From positions 1 through 39,516 of the forward strand of contig QWPT01000024.1 of the NCBI GenBank assembly GCA_003671075.1: a stretch of 39,516 bases of DNA, in the 5' to 3' direction. The position numbers were made by a program, and so were the translations under genes. Position 1 is the stretch's first letter; each line of letters starts with the position of its first letter. A model generated the notes under the pieces. The model saw nothing but the letters and a program-made list of their open reading frames with translations, searched no databases and was not told the DNA's origin. Of the stretch, positions 1-8,164 are shown one piece after another. This DNA comes from Planctomycetota bacterium (lineage in GTDB: Bacteria; Planctomycetota; Phycisphaerae; Phycisphaerales; SM1A02).

Positions 1-213
1 GCGACCGTCGGCGTGGCCGTAATCCTCACCAAGCGTCATGGCCAACGAGCGCACGCGCGCAGCAATGGCGGCGCTGGGAACGAGAACGCGTTCGATGTCT
101 TCATGAATACGGTCTTCATGAATACGGGCTTCATGAATACGGGCTTCATGCACATGCTCTTCGCGCATATGGGCTGCGTCGGCAAGGCCTTGATGGATTC
201 GTTCGTCGGGCAT
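1..213 (-). CDS. hpt: Hypoxanthine phosphoribosyltransferase, N-terminal part (runs off the window)
   Basis: Purine salvage enzyme joining hypoxanthine or guanine to PRPP in the cytoplasm. Only the first 71 residues are in the window; the gene continues past base 1. Residues from about 40 (DIERVLVPSAAIAARV, then LAMTLGEDY) match the family's usual start, where an Ile/Val-Leu strand is followed by a helix and a D-Y motif. Before it lies an unusual His/Glu-rich extension made of a repeated pentapeptide (I-H-E-A/D-R), encoded by a 15-bp tandem repeat. The ATG at 213 has a strong AGGAGG Shine-Dalgarno sequence about 6 bases upstream. It follows gatB by 24 bp, so the two are probably co-transcribed. 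The PRPP-binding loop lies outside the window, so activity cannot be judged. The family call rests on a short stretch but is fairly secure. Confidence 0.8.
   Translation of the reverse strand, partial: MPDERIHQGLADAAHMREEHVHEARIHEARIHEDRIHEDIERVLVPSAAIAARVRSLAMTLGEDYGHADGR
99..150. repeat. 15-bp tandem repeat inside hpt
   Basis: Three copies of a 15-bp unit (ttcatgaatacgg plus two variable bases) and the start of a fourth lie in a row. Read on the minus strand they encode I-H-E-A-R or I-H-E-D-R pentapeptides in the N-terminal extension of hpt. The unit length is a multiple of three, so frame is kept. Confidence 0.85.
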
Positions 214-237
214 GAGCGCCTCCTTCGGCAATTTCGT

Positions 238-1779
238 CTACTGGCCAAGGCGCGATTTGATCGCGTCGTTCACCGTCTTCGCGTCGACCTTGCCGCCCGA
301 GAGTCGGACGACCGCGCCGACGATGCGACCGATCGCAGCCATCTTTCCTGCGCGCACATCGTTGGCCGCCTGTTCATTGGCGGCAATTGCGGCATCGACC
401 CACACGAGAAGCTGACCCTCGTCGCGCTCGATGATGAGACCAAGCCGCTCGGCGACCGACTTCGCGTCATCACCGCTCTCGCAAAGCGCGGCAAAGAGCG
501 CGTCGACGGCCTGCGGTCCGATGGTGCCCTGTTCACGCAACGCGAGAATTCCCGCAACTTGCGCCGCGCTGACTCCGATCGCATGCACGCCCACGCCGCG
601 CTGATTGGCATGCTTGGCGCCGATGTTGAGGAGGAGCTTTCCTGCGGCGTATCCCGCGGTTTGTTCGGTTGCACCGGTGGCAATCGCCGCCTGCACGCAT
701 GACTCGAAGAACATGCAGGTTGCTCGCTCATCGACAATGTTGCGCGTGTCGATGTCGCTCAGTCCGTATGTCGCGGCATAACGCGCACGCCGCGCAATCG
801 GCAGCTCGGGCACCCGCGCGGCAACCTCGTTGCGCCACGCGTCGCTCACTTCGACCGGCACCAGATCCGGCTCGGGGAAATAGCGGTAATCGTGGGCGTC
901 TTCTTTTTCGCGCTGCAGAAGCGTCTTCAGCGCAACATCGTCCCATCCACGCGTCTGCTTCATGCCTCGGCCCATCGTCCGACCAGTCTCGCGCCACTGC
1001 GCAACTTGACGCGTCGACTCGTATTCAATCGCGCCCTTGAGAGCGCGGAAACTGTTGAGGTTTTTCACTTCGACGATCGGCGTCTTCACCACCGAACCAT
1101 CGGCAAGCTCAAGCACCAAATTGATGTTGGGCTCGAAGCGCATGTGCCCCTTCTGCATGATTCCCTCGGTGACCCCGAGAAATCGACAGAGATTGCGCAG
1201 CTCCTCCGCGAAAGTCACCACATCGTCGGCGCAGTCGAAGTCGGGCGCGGTGACCACTTCGAGGAGCGGCGTGCCTGCGCGGTTGAGGTCGACGAGTGAC
1301 CCGGCGTAGTGATGTCCGCCCGGAAGGTCGTGGCCGAGCTTTCCCGTGTCCTCTTCGAGATGGGCGCGGATGATGCCAATCGCGCGTGTGCCGCCAGCAG
1401 TTGCCACGATGTCGACCTTGCCGTCATGGCAAAGCGGCAGGTCGTACTGCGAAATCTGGTAGCCCTTGGGCAGATCTGGGTAGTAGTAGTTCTTGCGATC
1501 CCACTTGGAGTGGCGCGCGATCGAACAACCGAGCGCAATGCCGACCATCATCGACATCTCAACCGCGGCCTTGTTCATCACCGGCAGCGCGCCGGGCAGC
1601 GCGCACACCACTGGATCGATCAGTGTGTTGGGCGGCTCGTCGTAATGCGACGGATGCGCCGCGTTGGCCACGCGGGTGAACATCTTGGTTCGGGTCGCGA
1701 GCTCAATGTGGATCTCGAGGCCGACCATCAAGGTCGTGCGCGTGATCACGGCGGTCTTCGAATCGACGGTGGTCGCCAT
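238..1779 (-). CDS. gatB: Aspartyl/glutamyl-tRNA(Asn/Gln) amidotransferase subunit B
   Basis: Subunit of GatCAB, which phosphorylates and amidates misacylated Glu-tRNA(Gln) and Asp-tRNA(Asn). The protein is 513 aa, slightly longer than usual. Family signatures appear in order: GLEIHIEL near the start, the YYYPDLPKGYQISQYD block, TPLLEVVT, RFEPNINL at the usual R-C-D-V-N-x-S site, and HDYRYFPEPDL, followed by the helical C-terminal tail domain that contacts tRNA. Only one Cys remains at the usual zinc-ribbon position (VVCALPGALP), so this is a zinc-less variant. The ATG at 1779 was chosen because the open frame continues upstream only into the divergent cyclophilin gene; about 16 residues precede the conserved domain. 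It is probably co-transcribed with hpt. gatA and gatC are not in the window. Confidence 0.96.
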   Translation of the reverse strand: MATTVDSKTAVITRTTLMVGLEIHIELATRTKMFTRVANAAHPSHYDEPPNTLIDPVVCALPGALPVMNKAAVEMSMMVGIALGCSIARHSKWDRKNYYYPDLPKGYQISQYDLPLCHDGKVDIVATAGGTRAIGIIRAHLEEDTGKLGHDLPGGHHYAGSLVDLNRAGTPLLEVVTAPDFDCADDVVTFAEELRNLCRFLGVTEGIMQKGHMRFEPNINLVLELADGSVVKTPIVEVKNLNSFRALKGAIEYESTRQVAQWRETGRTMGRGMKQTRGWDDVALKTLLQREKEDAHDYRYFPEPDLVPVEVSDAWRNEVAARVPELPIARRARYAATYGLSDIDTRNIVDERATCMFFESCVQAAIATGATEQTAGYAAGKLLLNIGAKHANQRGVGVHAIGVSAAQVAGILALREQGTIGPQAVDALFAALCESGDDAKSVAERLGLIIERDEGQLLVWVDAAIAANEQAANDVRAGKMAAIGRIVGAVVRLSGGKVDAKTVNDAIKSRLGQ

Positions 1780-1812
1780 ATATTCGTCGGATAGTACGAC
1801 ACGGGAGCGCAC

Positions 1813-2922
1813 ATGGAGGCGGCTGGTCATAATGCGGCGATGACCGTAGCGCTCCTGCTTGCATCGGCCGCGATGACCTCCACCACACTGACACCCCGCA
1901 CCGAACTGGCCAAACCCGGCGCTCCGCTGGTCGCGCGACTGACTGGCGTCGAAGGACCTTGCAAACTTCTTCTTCTGGACGCCGACGCGAAGGAGCTCGC
2001 GCGCGCGTCGGCATCGGCCGGCGACATCGACCTCGCCGCGCTGTTTCCCACGCTTCGTGCCAGTACTGGCGTATTGCGCGTGCAGGCCGTGGTCGGAGGT
2101 TCGCCCGACGGCGCGCCGCTCGTGGTCATCCCGCTGAAGAACCGCGAGTCGATCCGCACCACCACCGACCTGCGACCCGACGGCAAGACTTCGTACATGC
2201 GGGTGATTGGCTGGGGCGACGAGTTGCTCGAACCCAACAACGAGGCGTATCAGAAGCTCAAGGCCAGTTGGCCGAAGCCCGATCCGCAGCCCGCGTCTGG
2301 GTTTCGGCTCATGTGCGACGAGGATGTGGTGTTCGAGACCACCGCTGGCCGCATCCGCTTTGCCATGCGCCCCGATCAGGCGCCCAACACCGTGCGCAAC
2401 TTCATCGAACTCGCAGAAAAGGGCTTCTTTGACGGCACAATCGTCCATCGCATCGTGCCCGCCGACCGCAACGGCAATCCGTTCGTGATCCAAGGTGGCG
2501 ACCCAACGGGCACTGGCGACGGCGGGCCCGGCTACGACATCCCGCTCGAGCCCTCGAAGCTCCCGCATGATTTCGGCGTCCTCTCGATGGCGCGCAACGA
2601 TTGGCCCGACAGCGCGGGCAGCCAGTGGTTCGTGTGTCTGTCGCGCGAGGCGACGGCGCGGCTCGACGGGCAGTACTGCGCGTTCGGTTATGCGGTGGAA
2701 GGCGCGGACACGATCATGAAGATCGCTGCGGGCGAAATTGCCGACGCTGCAATCGGCCGACCGAAGTCTCCCGAAACCGTGCTGCGCGCATTCACCCTGC
2801 CCGCGCCCGCATGGATCCCCGACAGCGGCGCAACGAAGAACGCGTCGTCCAAACACGGACGGCCCGACAAACGCGTCGAGCGCCCGGTCGCGCCCGCCGC
2901 ACCTGCGGAGAACGACCGATGA
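1813..2922 (+). CDS. Cyclophilin-type peptidyl-prolyl cis-trans isomerase
   Basis: Catalyses proline isomerisation during protein folding. The 369-aa protein has an N-terminal non-catalytic domain (to about 165) and a cyclophilin domain at about 170-335. Landmarks are the HRI motif, FVIQGGD, GSQWFV (GSQFF in most members) and LDGQYCAFG, so the catalytic Arg and the FxxQGGD block are present. The C-terminal ~35 residues are a basic, Pro-rich tail. The ATG at 1813 has GGGAG five bases upstream; a second ATG at 1840 starts a more hydrophobic segment (MTVALLLASAAM) that could be a weak export signal, so location is unsettled. It is divergent from gatB with 33 bp between starts, and its stop overlaps the start of the next gene, which suggests translational coupling to the transporter. 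Confidence 0.9.
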   Translation: MEAAGHNAAMTVALLLASAAMTSTTLTPRTELAKPGAPLVARLTGVEGPCKLLLLDADAKELARASASAGDIDLAALFPTLRASTGVLRVQAVVGGSPDGAPLVVIPLKNRESIRTTTDLRPDGKTSYMRVIGWGDELLEPNNEAYQKLKASWPKPDPQPASGFRLMCDEDVVFETTAGRIRFAMRPDQAPNTVRNFIELAEKGFFDGTIVHRIVPADRNGNPFVIQGGDPTGTGDGGPGYDIPLEPSKLPHDFGVLSMARNDWPDSAGSQWFVCLSREATARLDGQYCAFGYAVEGADTIMKIAAGEIADAAIGRPKSPETVLRAFTLPAPAWIPDSGATKNASSKHGRPDKRVERPVAPAAPAENDR

Positions 2923-4253
2923 ATTCGCAAACATCAAGCAAGCACATTCCCGGCGCGTACATCGCGGCGTCCCCCCTCCCATCTCCCAACCTCGGCCTGT
3001 GGAACAAGGGTTTCACCTCGCTGCTGTTCACCCAGTTTTTTGAGGCCGCCAGCGACAACATCATCAAGGGCGTGATTTCCTTTGCCGTTGCGTTTGGCGC
3101 ACCGTGGGAAAAAGTCTTCGGCGATGGCGGCAACGGAATCGTCGGACTCGCGTTCACGCTGCCATTCATCCTGTTGTCGGCGTTCGGCGGCCGCCTCGCT
3201 GACCGCCGCTCGAAATCGCAGATTACCGTCATTTTAAAGGCTGTTTCGTTCGCAGTCGCCGCGCTGGCCGCGATGAGTTTCGCCAGAGGTGACGCGTGGA
3301 TGGCCTTAGCCGCCCTCATCGCCTTCTCGGTGGTGAGCGCGTTCTTCGGCCCCGTGAAGTACGGAATGATCGCGGAGCTCGTTGACCCGCAGCAGCTCGC
3401 GCGCGCAAACGGCATCATCAATATGGCGACGAATGTCGCGGTGATTCTGGGCATGCTCGTCGCGGGCATCGTCGCCGCGCATTGGAAGTCGAGCTTTGTC
3501 GATGGTGTCCCCGCTGGCAGCAACGCCTGGCTTCCTGGCATCGCCATGTTCGTGGCGGTCACGCTCGGATTCCTGACTTGTCTCACGCTTCCCAAGCTTG
3601 CGCCGCAGAGTCCTGACCTCGCCATCGACTACAACCCGTTTTCGACCTACATCCAAACCATGCAACTGATGGCCAAGTCGCCGTTGCTGGCGGTCGCGGG
3701 CGCGTGGACCTTCTTCTACTTCATCGCCGCGGTGGTGCTGCTCATTCTGCCCGACTACTCCGCGTTCCTAAAAGTCGAGGACAGCGAAACGGCGTATCTG
3801 ATGGCGGCGCTCGCGGTGGCGATCGGCGTGGGCTGCGTGATTGCGGCGTACGCGGACACTCCGCAACGGCGCCCGCTGTTCGTGCCATTTGGCGCGGCCG
3901 GACTCGCCGTCTCCTTCGTGCTGCTGGGCGTTGCGCCGGCCGATTTCACCATGACGATCGTGCTGCTGTTGGTTGCCGGCTTCTTCGCCGGCTTCTACAT
4001 CATCCCCCTCCAATCCATGCTGCAAGCGCTTGCGCCCGACGATTGCCGAGGGCGGGTGCTCGGCACCGCCAACGGGCTGAGTTTCGTCCTCGGGGCGGTC
4101 GGAAGCGTCCTGTTTCTTGGCCTCCGCAGGCTCGATATGCCGTCCAACCGGATCTTCATCGTCCTCGGGCTGCTCTGCGCGGCGATGGCGGTGGTGATGC
4201 TGATCTGGCTCAAGAAGCACTTTGCGCGGCCCTCGGACGAAGCGCGTCGGTGA
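2919..4253 (+). CDS. MFS transporter, LplT-like (putative lysophospholipid transporter)
   Basis: A 444-aa inner-membrane protein with about 12 hydrophobic segments. The motif after the second helix, FGGRLADRRSKS, is the MFS loop 2-3 signature, and FFGPVKYGMIAELV is typical of the LplT/Aas branch that flips lysophospholipids for re-acylation. The start ATG overlaps the cyclophilin stop (ATGA at 2919-2922), which fixes the start and implies coupled translation. No acyltransferase domain (as in Aas fusions) follows. The substrate is inferred from subfamily resemblance only. No T-rich terminator follows; a weak GGGG/CCCC hairpin lies just after the stop. Confidence 0.85.
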   Translation: MNSQTSSKHIPGAYIAASPLPSPNLGLWNKGFTSLLFTQFFEAASDNIIKGVISFAVAFGAPWEKVFGDGGNGIVGLAFTLPFILLSAFGGRLADRRSKSQITVILKAVSFAVAALAAMSFARGDAWMALAALIAFSVVSAFFGPVKYGMIAELVDPQQLARANGIINMATNVAVILGMLVAGIVAAHWKSSFVDGVPAGSNAWLPGIAMFVAVTLGFLTCLTLPKLAPQSPDLAIDYNPFSTYIQTMQLMAKSPLLAVAGAWTFFYFIAAVVLLILPDYSAFLKVEDSETAYLMAALAVAIGVGCVIAAYADTPQRRPLFVPFGAAGLAVSFVLLGVAPADFTMTIVLLLVAGFFAGFYIIPLQSMLQALAPDDCRGRVLGTANGLSFVLGAVGSVLFLGLRRLDMPSNRIFIVLGLLCAAMAVVMLIWLKKHFARPSDEARR

Positions 4254-4368
4254 AGCCTCGGGGCGGCTCCCCCCACTTCCACCTACGGTTTCTCTGCATT
4301 TCCATCTATCCCCCTTCCAATTCGGTAGTGAAGTGCCGATGCTTGCGTAGATACCTGCAAGGAAACCT

Positions 4369-5253
4369 ATGCACCCACGCCGATTCATTGCTGTTTGCGC
4401 TGTTGCGGTCACCGCCCTCGGCGGCAACTCTGCGTTCGCGCTCGCATCAAACCTTGATGTGATTGGCGCCGATGTCGTGATGCATGGCGGTGCTCTCTTG
4501 GCGCAGGCCACTCCGCCCGGAGTGCCGACGACGCCCGGCTCGATTCCGACTCCAAGCCGAAATCGGCCTCGAAATCCCGTTGATCCAGCCGCGACTCCCG
4601 CCACTGCTCCCATCACTGCTCCCACCACAACTCCCGCGAGCAACCCTGAAAAGCCCACTCCGAGTTCCACTCCGGGCAAGCAAGACCCGAGTGATCCGAT
4701 CAGTCCGGAGAAGCCTGAGCCGAGCGCCGTTCCGGGCAAGCAGGACCCGAGCGATCCGATCCGTCCAGAGCGCCCAGAGCCGGGCTCGACGCCGGGCAAG
4801 AATGAGCCTGGACCGAAGGTTTCGCCGCGCCCCGACACTATGCCTGGCCAAATGCCGAGCAAGCGGATGCCTGGCGATCCGATCAGGGCGCCCAAGCCGC
4901 CAGGATTCGGTTCGACCCCGGCCAAGAACGAACCGGGCGCGCCGATCAGGGCGCCCAAGCCGCCAGGATTCGGTTCGACCCCGGCCAAGAACGAACCGGG
5001 CGCGCCGATCAAGGCACCCAAGCCACCAGGATTTGGTTCGACGCCGGCCAAGAACGAACCAGGCGCGCCGATCAGGGCGCCCAAGCCGCCAGGATTCGGT
5101 TCGACGCCGAGTCGCAACAGCCCATCGGAGCGACCGATTCCCGCGCCGAAACCACCGTCGATCGCGCCCGCTGGGGCTCCTTCGGCACCCGCGGCTCCGG
5201 CCAAGCCCGCCACTCGGCCGACGACCCCGCCGCGTCCACCGCTGTTCCGCTGA
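4369..5253 (+). CDS. Secreted proline-rich repeat protein
   Basis: No enzyme domain is recognisable. The 294-aa protein starts with a signal peptide (basic MHPRR, hydrophobic FIAVCAVAVTALGG, small residues after) and is otherwise disordered, rich in Pro, Lys, Gly and Ser. Early segments are loose copies of TPGKQDPSDPI and PEKPEP; the centre is 3.7 near-exact copies of a 21-residue unit containing APKPPGFGSTPAKNEPGAP, encoded by a 63-bp DNA repeat; the end is Ala/Pro-rich. Such proteins are often cell-envelope linkers, but the role here is unknown. AAGGA five to six bases before the ATG supports the start. A large open frame on the opposite strand is a by-product of the repeats and GC content. 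Confidence 0.75.
   Translation: MHPRRFIAVCAVAVTALGGNSAFALASNLDVIGADVVMHGGALLAQATPPGVPTTPGSIPTPSRNRPRNPVDPAATPATAPITAPTTTPASNPEKPTPSSTPGKQDPSDPISPEKPEPSAVPGKQDPSDPIRPERPEPGSTPGKNEPGPKVSPRPDTMPGQMPSKRMPGDPIRAPKPPGFGSTPAKNEPGAPIRAPKPPGFGSTPAKNEPGAPIKAPKPPGFGSTPAKNEPGAPIRAPKPPGFGSTPSRNSPSERPIPAPKPPSIAPAGAPSAPAAPAKPATRPTTPPRPPLFR
4882..5115. repeat. 63-bp tandem repeat, about 3.7 copies
   Basis: Units begin at 4882, 4945, 5008 and 5071, spaced exactly 63 bp. Each encodes 21 residues (I-R/K-A-P-K-P-P-G-F-G-S-T-P-A-K-N-E-P-G-A-P). Units 1 and 2 are nearly identical and unit 3 carries several synonymous changes, suggesting staged duplication. Confidence 0.9.
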
Positions 5254-5266
5254 CGCGCGGCAACAC

Positions 5267-5344
5267 TGAACGACGACCCTGAACGACGACCCTGAACGAC
5301 GACCCTGAACGACGACCCTGAACGACAACCCTGAACGACAACGC
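5267..5344. repeat. 13-bp intergenic tandem repeat, six copies
   Basis: Six direct copies of tgaacgacgaccc stand head to tail; the last two carry a g-to-a change and the final copy also ends differently. They fill the gap between the proline-rich gene and the terminator hairpin by tRNA-Cys. No spacers separate the copies, so it is not a CRISPR. Confidence 0.92.
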
Positions 5345-5364
5345 CCCGCTGATGCGGGGCGTTT
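5342..5364 (+). terminator. Rho-independent terminator after the proline-rich gene
   Basis: An 8-bp perfect stem, cgccccgc / gcggggcg, with loop tgat, is followed by TTT on the plus strand. It lies between a plus-strand gene and a minus-strand tRNA and could also mark the tRNA 3' end, although the minus side has no clean T run. Confidence 0.7.
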
Positions 5365-5369
5365 AGAAA

Positions 5370-5442
5370 GGTCGCGGTGGGAGTCGAACCCACGAATCAC
5401 GGATTTGCAATCCGTTCCCTTAGGCCACTTGGGTACGCGACC
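5370..5442 (-). tRNA. tRNA-Cys (anticodon GCA)
   Basis: A 73-nt cloverleaf folds cleanly on the minus strand. The acceptor stem GGTCGCG pairs with CGCGACC; the D arm has CCC/GGG; the anticodon arm is ACGGA-TTGCAAA-TCCGT with anticodon GCA reading UGC/UGU; the T arm is GTGGG-TTCGACT-CCCAC. The CCA end is not encoded and must be added after transcription. Confidence 0.96.
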
Positions 5443-5557
5443 AGCGGAGGGACTATCGCACCAATCGGTCCGCTCGTCAACGCAAAGGAAGAAGAACCTC
5501 GTTGGACCCGTCGGCATAAACCGACCTTCCGTACTTGGAGCGCTTGCTCGATCGCGG

Positions 5558-6604
5558 ATGACCGCGGAAACTGTCGATGCTTCCACCATGCCGCAATTGC
5601 TCCCCAACTTCGCCGCCGCGCTTGTCTACACAGGGCTTGTCTACACAGGGCTTGTCTACACAGGGCTTGTCTGCACAGGGCTTGTCTGCGCAGCTCCTCT
5701 CCACGCAGGCGACGACGCGAGCGTTTCGTCGAGGTCGCAAGTTGCAACCACGCCAGCGGCCGTCAAGACCACCGCGCAGCCTGCCACCGACCTCGGTGGC
5801 TACCGCCTTCCGCTGCTGCGCGAAGGAACCACCCTCGCGCGCGTCTTGGGCGACCTTGCCCAGGACCCCGACGAAAAGCTCTGGCTCTTCCGACCGATTG
5901 ATCCCGAGACCGGCGGACTTCGCCGCGAGTTTGTGCTTCTGCCCTCGCCCGTGCTCGAGGACCTCGTGCGCACAGTGCGCGCGGCCGGTGCGCCGGTGCA
6001 GTTTGAAATGACCGGGCGCATCTTCATCTACCGCGGGCGAAACTTCCTGCTCGCCGACTTTGCGCCCACCATCATGCGCTTCGATACGAAGCTCGGAGAG
6101 GCGCCCAAGCCGACCGACGCCGCGAAGACCACGCCCAGCGGTGATGACAAGTTTGTCGCGCCGCCAACAAGTTCGGTCAAGGACGGCGCGACCAAGGACG
6201 ACGCGGTGGTCACGGAGATTGAGCGCCGCCTCGAGGAGCGTGTTGGCCGAACGCCGCAACCGCACGCCGTCGACAACTCCGCCACTCGCGATGCAAGCGC
6301 GCCGAACAAGTCGATCGCGCCGATCACCAACGGCTCGCGCCTTTCGCAACGACTTGGACGCATTGCTCGCGATCCGCAGTCGGGCGGTTGGCGATTTGTT
6401 CCGCAGCAAACCACCGGTAGCGGCGATGCGTCGATCGAGGTCCTGCCCTGCATGCTGCTCGAACGGCTCGAAGCCGCCGCGCGCGAAAGCGACGCGTCTC
6501 CCGCAATCCTGATTTCAGGAACGGTCTACGCCTACGAGGGCCGAAGCTACCTGCTGCCGTCGAGTTTCCGACGCGCCCGTGAAGGCCGCGGTTTGGGCAA
6601 CTGA
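5558..6604 (+). CDS. Secreted protein of unknown function with two related halves
   Basis: Not recognised as a named family. After an N-terminal export segment there are two similar modules. The first (about residues 90-170) runs from LARVLGDLAQDPD through W-L-F-R-P to GRIFIYRGRNFLL. The second (about 265-345) runs from LSQRLGRIARDPQSGGWRF to GTVYAYEGRSYLL. Both end in a G-x-x-x-x-Y-x-G-R-x-[FY]-L-L strand, so this looks like an internal duplication joined by a low-complexity linker. The hydrophobic core of the export signal consists of L-V-Y/C-T-G pentapeptides encoded by a 15-bp tandem repeat. The open frame extends back to 5405 but overlaps tRNA-Cys, so the ATG at 5558 or 5588 (MPQLLPNF) is the likely start. 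Confidence 0.72.
   Translation: MTAETVDASTMPQLLPNFAAALVYTGLVYTGLVYTGLVCTGLVCAAPLHAGDDASVSSRSQVATTPAAVKTTAQPATDLGGYRLPLLREGTTLARVLGDLAQDPDEKLWLFRPIDPETGGLRREFVLLPSPVLEDLVRTVRAAGAPVQFEMTGRIFIYRGRNFLLADFAPTIMRFDTKLGEAPKPTDAAKTTPSGDDKFVAPPTSSVKDGATKDDAVVTEIERRLEERVGRTPQPHAVDNSATRDASAPNKSIAPITNGSRLSQRLGRIARDPQSGGWRFVPQQTTGSGDASIEVLPCMLLERLEAAARESDASPAILISGTVYAYEGRSYLLPSSFRRAREGRGLGN
5621..5695. repeat. 15-bp tandem repeat in a signal peptide, five copies
   Basis: Five consecutive 15-bp units of cttgtctacacaggg occur; unit 4 has one g substitution and unit 5 is more diverged. They encode L-V-Y-T-G or L-V-C-T-G in the hydrophobic core of the protein that starts at 5558/5588. Confidence 0.93.
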
Positions 6605-6640
6605 CGGCGCGTTGTCGATCCAGGCGATCGCAAGTTCAGC

Positions 6641-8164
6641 TTAGATCGAAGTCCACGCGTTCAGCAGCGCGGCGAGATCCTGTGAATTCACCACACCGTT
6701 GGGAACGAGATCCGCAGTGCCCGGTCCGCCCCACTGGTCGAGGAGAATCGCAAGGTCTTGCGCGTTCACCACCGAGTCAGCGTTGAGATCGCCGAACACG
6801 CCGCCCGTCGGCGGGCCGAGCGTGCCGTCGGCGTTCACTCGCGCAACCCACACATCGCTCGAACCGATTGTGAGTCCGCCCTGCCAGGCGATCACGCTGC
6901 CGCCGTTCACCGCGTTGGCAGTGACGAATCGATACTTGTTGCCGAAGCTGGTGGCGATGTCAAACCGCGTGGTCGTACTGCCATTGGGGGCAAGCACTGC
7001 GCACCGGACATTGTCCTGATTTGCGCTGGTGGAATCGTCGTAGCTGCAGCCGATGTTGTCGCCGACTCGGAAGCCGCGCGCGAATGTTCGTGAGTAAGTC
7101 ACCGTGGACATCGGCTCGACCGCCGCGCCGTTGATGCCCCACTGGCGGACACCCTTGGCAAAACATTGGCCGTAGACGCCGTAAATCGAGGTGTTTGGCG
7201 TGTGTTGCGCCCAGAACACATAGAGGCGATTGTCGGTGCCGACAACCATCGACGGATCGACGCGCTCGAAGGTCGTCGTTGTTGTGACCGATGTTCCGCT
7301 CACGCCGTATAGCGGAGTGCCGTTGGCGTCGATGCGCTGCACCCAGCATTGCAGCGGGCCGTTGGCGTACCAAGCGAAGTAACCGCCGCCCGCGCCGTCG
7401 GAGATGAACTGCGGATAGTTGCCGAATTGCAGCGAACCCGTGGTGAACACGCTCACACCAACTGCTGCCCACGGCTTGGTGCCGTTGGCCTCGATGCGAT
7501 GCGCGCGCAGGATCTTCGCGCCATTGAAACTCACATAACGCACGCAGGAAACGATCACTGCGCCGCTGAGCGATGGCTCGATGTCAGCGACATTCTGCGT
7601 CGCGCCTGTTTCGCTGATGATGATCGGCGTTGCAAATGTTGGCGCGCCCGTCAGCGGATCAAGCCGTTGAACGCGAGTGGTGGCATCTTGAATGTGTGCG
7701 ACCCAAACAAATCCGTCGCTGGCGACCGTGACTTGCGCCGAAGCCACAAAGCCCGTGGTGGTGGTGACGATGGTGTTCCAGAGAATCGCGCCCGTCGGCG
7801 AAACTGCGCTGCATTCGATGCGCCCAGTAATGCTGTCGTACGCGACATAGGCGTTGCCCGCCGAGTCGCTGGCCATTCCATAGTCGGTGGTCGAGGAAAG
7901 CCCGCGGTCCTTCACCAGGGTCGGCGACTTCCACAGCGACTTGCCGTCCTTATCGAGGCGCGCGATCGACACGTCGTAACCCGCGCCGGTGAAGCAGCTG
8001 ATGTAGTGGCTGTTGTTCGGCCCCGCAGCGATCTTGGCCTGCACATCGTCTGACGCCGTGGCGATCAGCGAGAGCGGCGCGTTCGGATCAGTCGAATAGT
8101 CAGCGGTGACAACCGAGGCGAAACAGAGGATGGCCAAGCAGCTTGCGTGGAGAACAGTCTTCAT
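6641..8164 (-). CDS. Secreted protein with C-terminal dockerin-like (EF-hand) pair
   Basis: A 507-aa exported protein. The signal peptide is MKTVLHASCLAILCFASVV followed by T-A-D. The body (about 25-450) repeats strand-loop patterns with W-V-x-R-I/V-D/N-A-N/D-G-T and bulky motifs such as G-x-x-W, suggesting a beta-propeller-like fold; the catalytic or binding role is unknown. The last 50 residues carry two dockerin-like calcium loops, GDLNADSVVNAQDLAILL and PNGVVNSQDLAALLNAW; the second lacks the usual first Asp residues. ATG 8164 was preferred over GTG 8170 because it gives the standard basic start. It is convergent with the gene ending at 6604 and divergent from 8386. Confidence 0.82.
   Translation of the reverse strand: MKTVLHASCLAILCFASVVTADYSTDPNAPLSLIATASDDVQAKIAAGPNNSHYISCFTGAGYDVSIARLDKDGKSLWKSPTLVKDRGLSSTTDYGMASDSAGNAYVAYDSITGRIECSAVSPTGAILWNTIVTTTTGFVASAQVTVASDGFVWVAHIQDATTRVQRLDPLTGAPTFATPIIISETGATQNVADIEPSLSGAVIVSCVRYVSFNGAKILRAHRIEANGTKPWAAVGVSVFTTGSLQFGNYPQFISDGAGGGYFAWYANGPLQCWVQRIDANGTPLYGVSGTSVTTTTTFERVDPSMVVGTDNRLYVFWAQHTPNTSIYGVYGQCFAKGVRQWGINGAAVEPMSTVTYSRTFARGFRVGDNIGCSYDDSTSANQDNVRCAVLAPNGSTTTRFDIATSFGNKYRFVTANAVNGGSVIAWQGGLTIGSSDVWVARVNADGTLGPPTGGVFGDLNADSVVNAQDLAILLDQWGGPGTADLVPNGVVNSQDLAALLNAWTSI

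Noticed and set aside
13-702. 229-aa plus-strand ORF at the left end
   Set aside because: It lies opposite hpt and gatB, both with clear family motifs.
5267-5344. CRISPR-like direct repeats
   Set aside because: The 13-bp units are contiguous without spacers and no cas genes are present.
3768-5393. 541-aa minus-strand open frame over the MFS and proline-rich genes
   Set aside because: It is a mirror of the GC-rich repeats and of a clear MFS gene; no domain, no start signal, and it runs through the terminator and into the tRNA.
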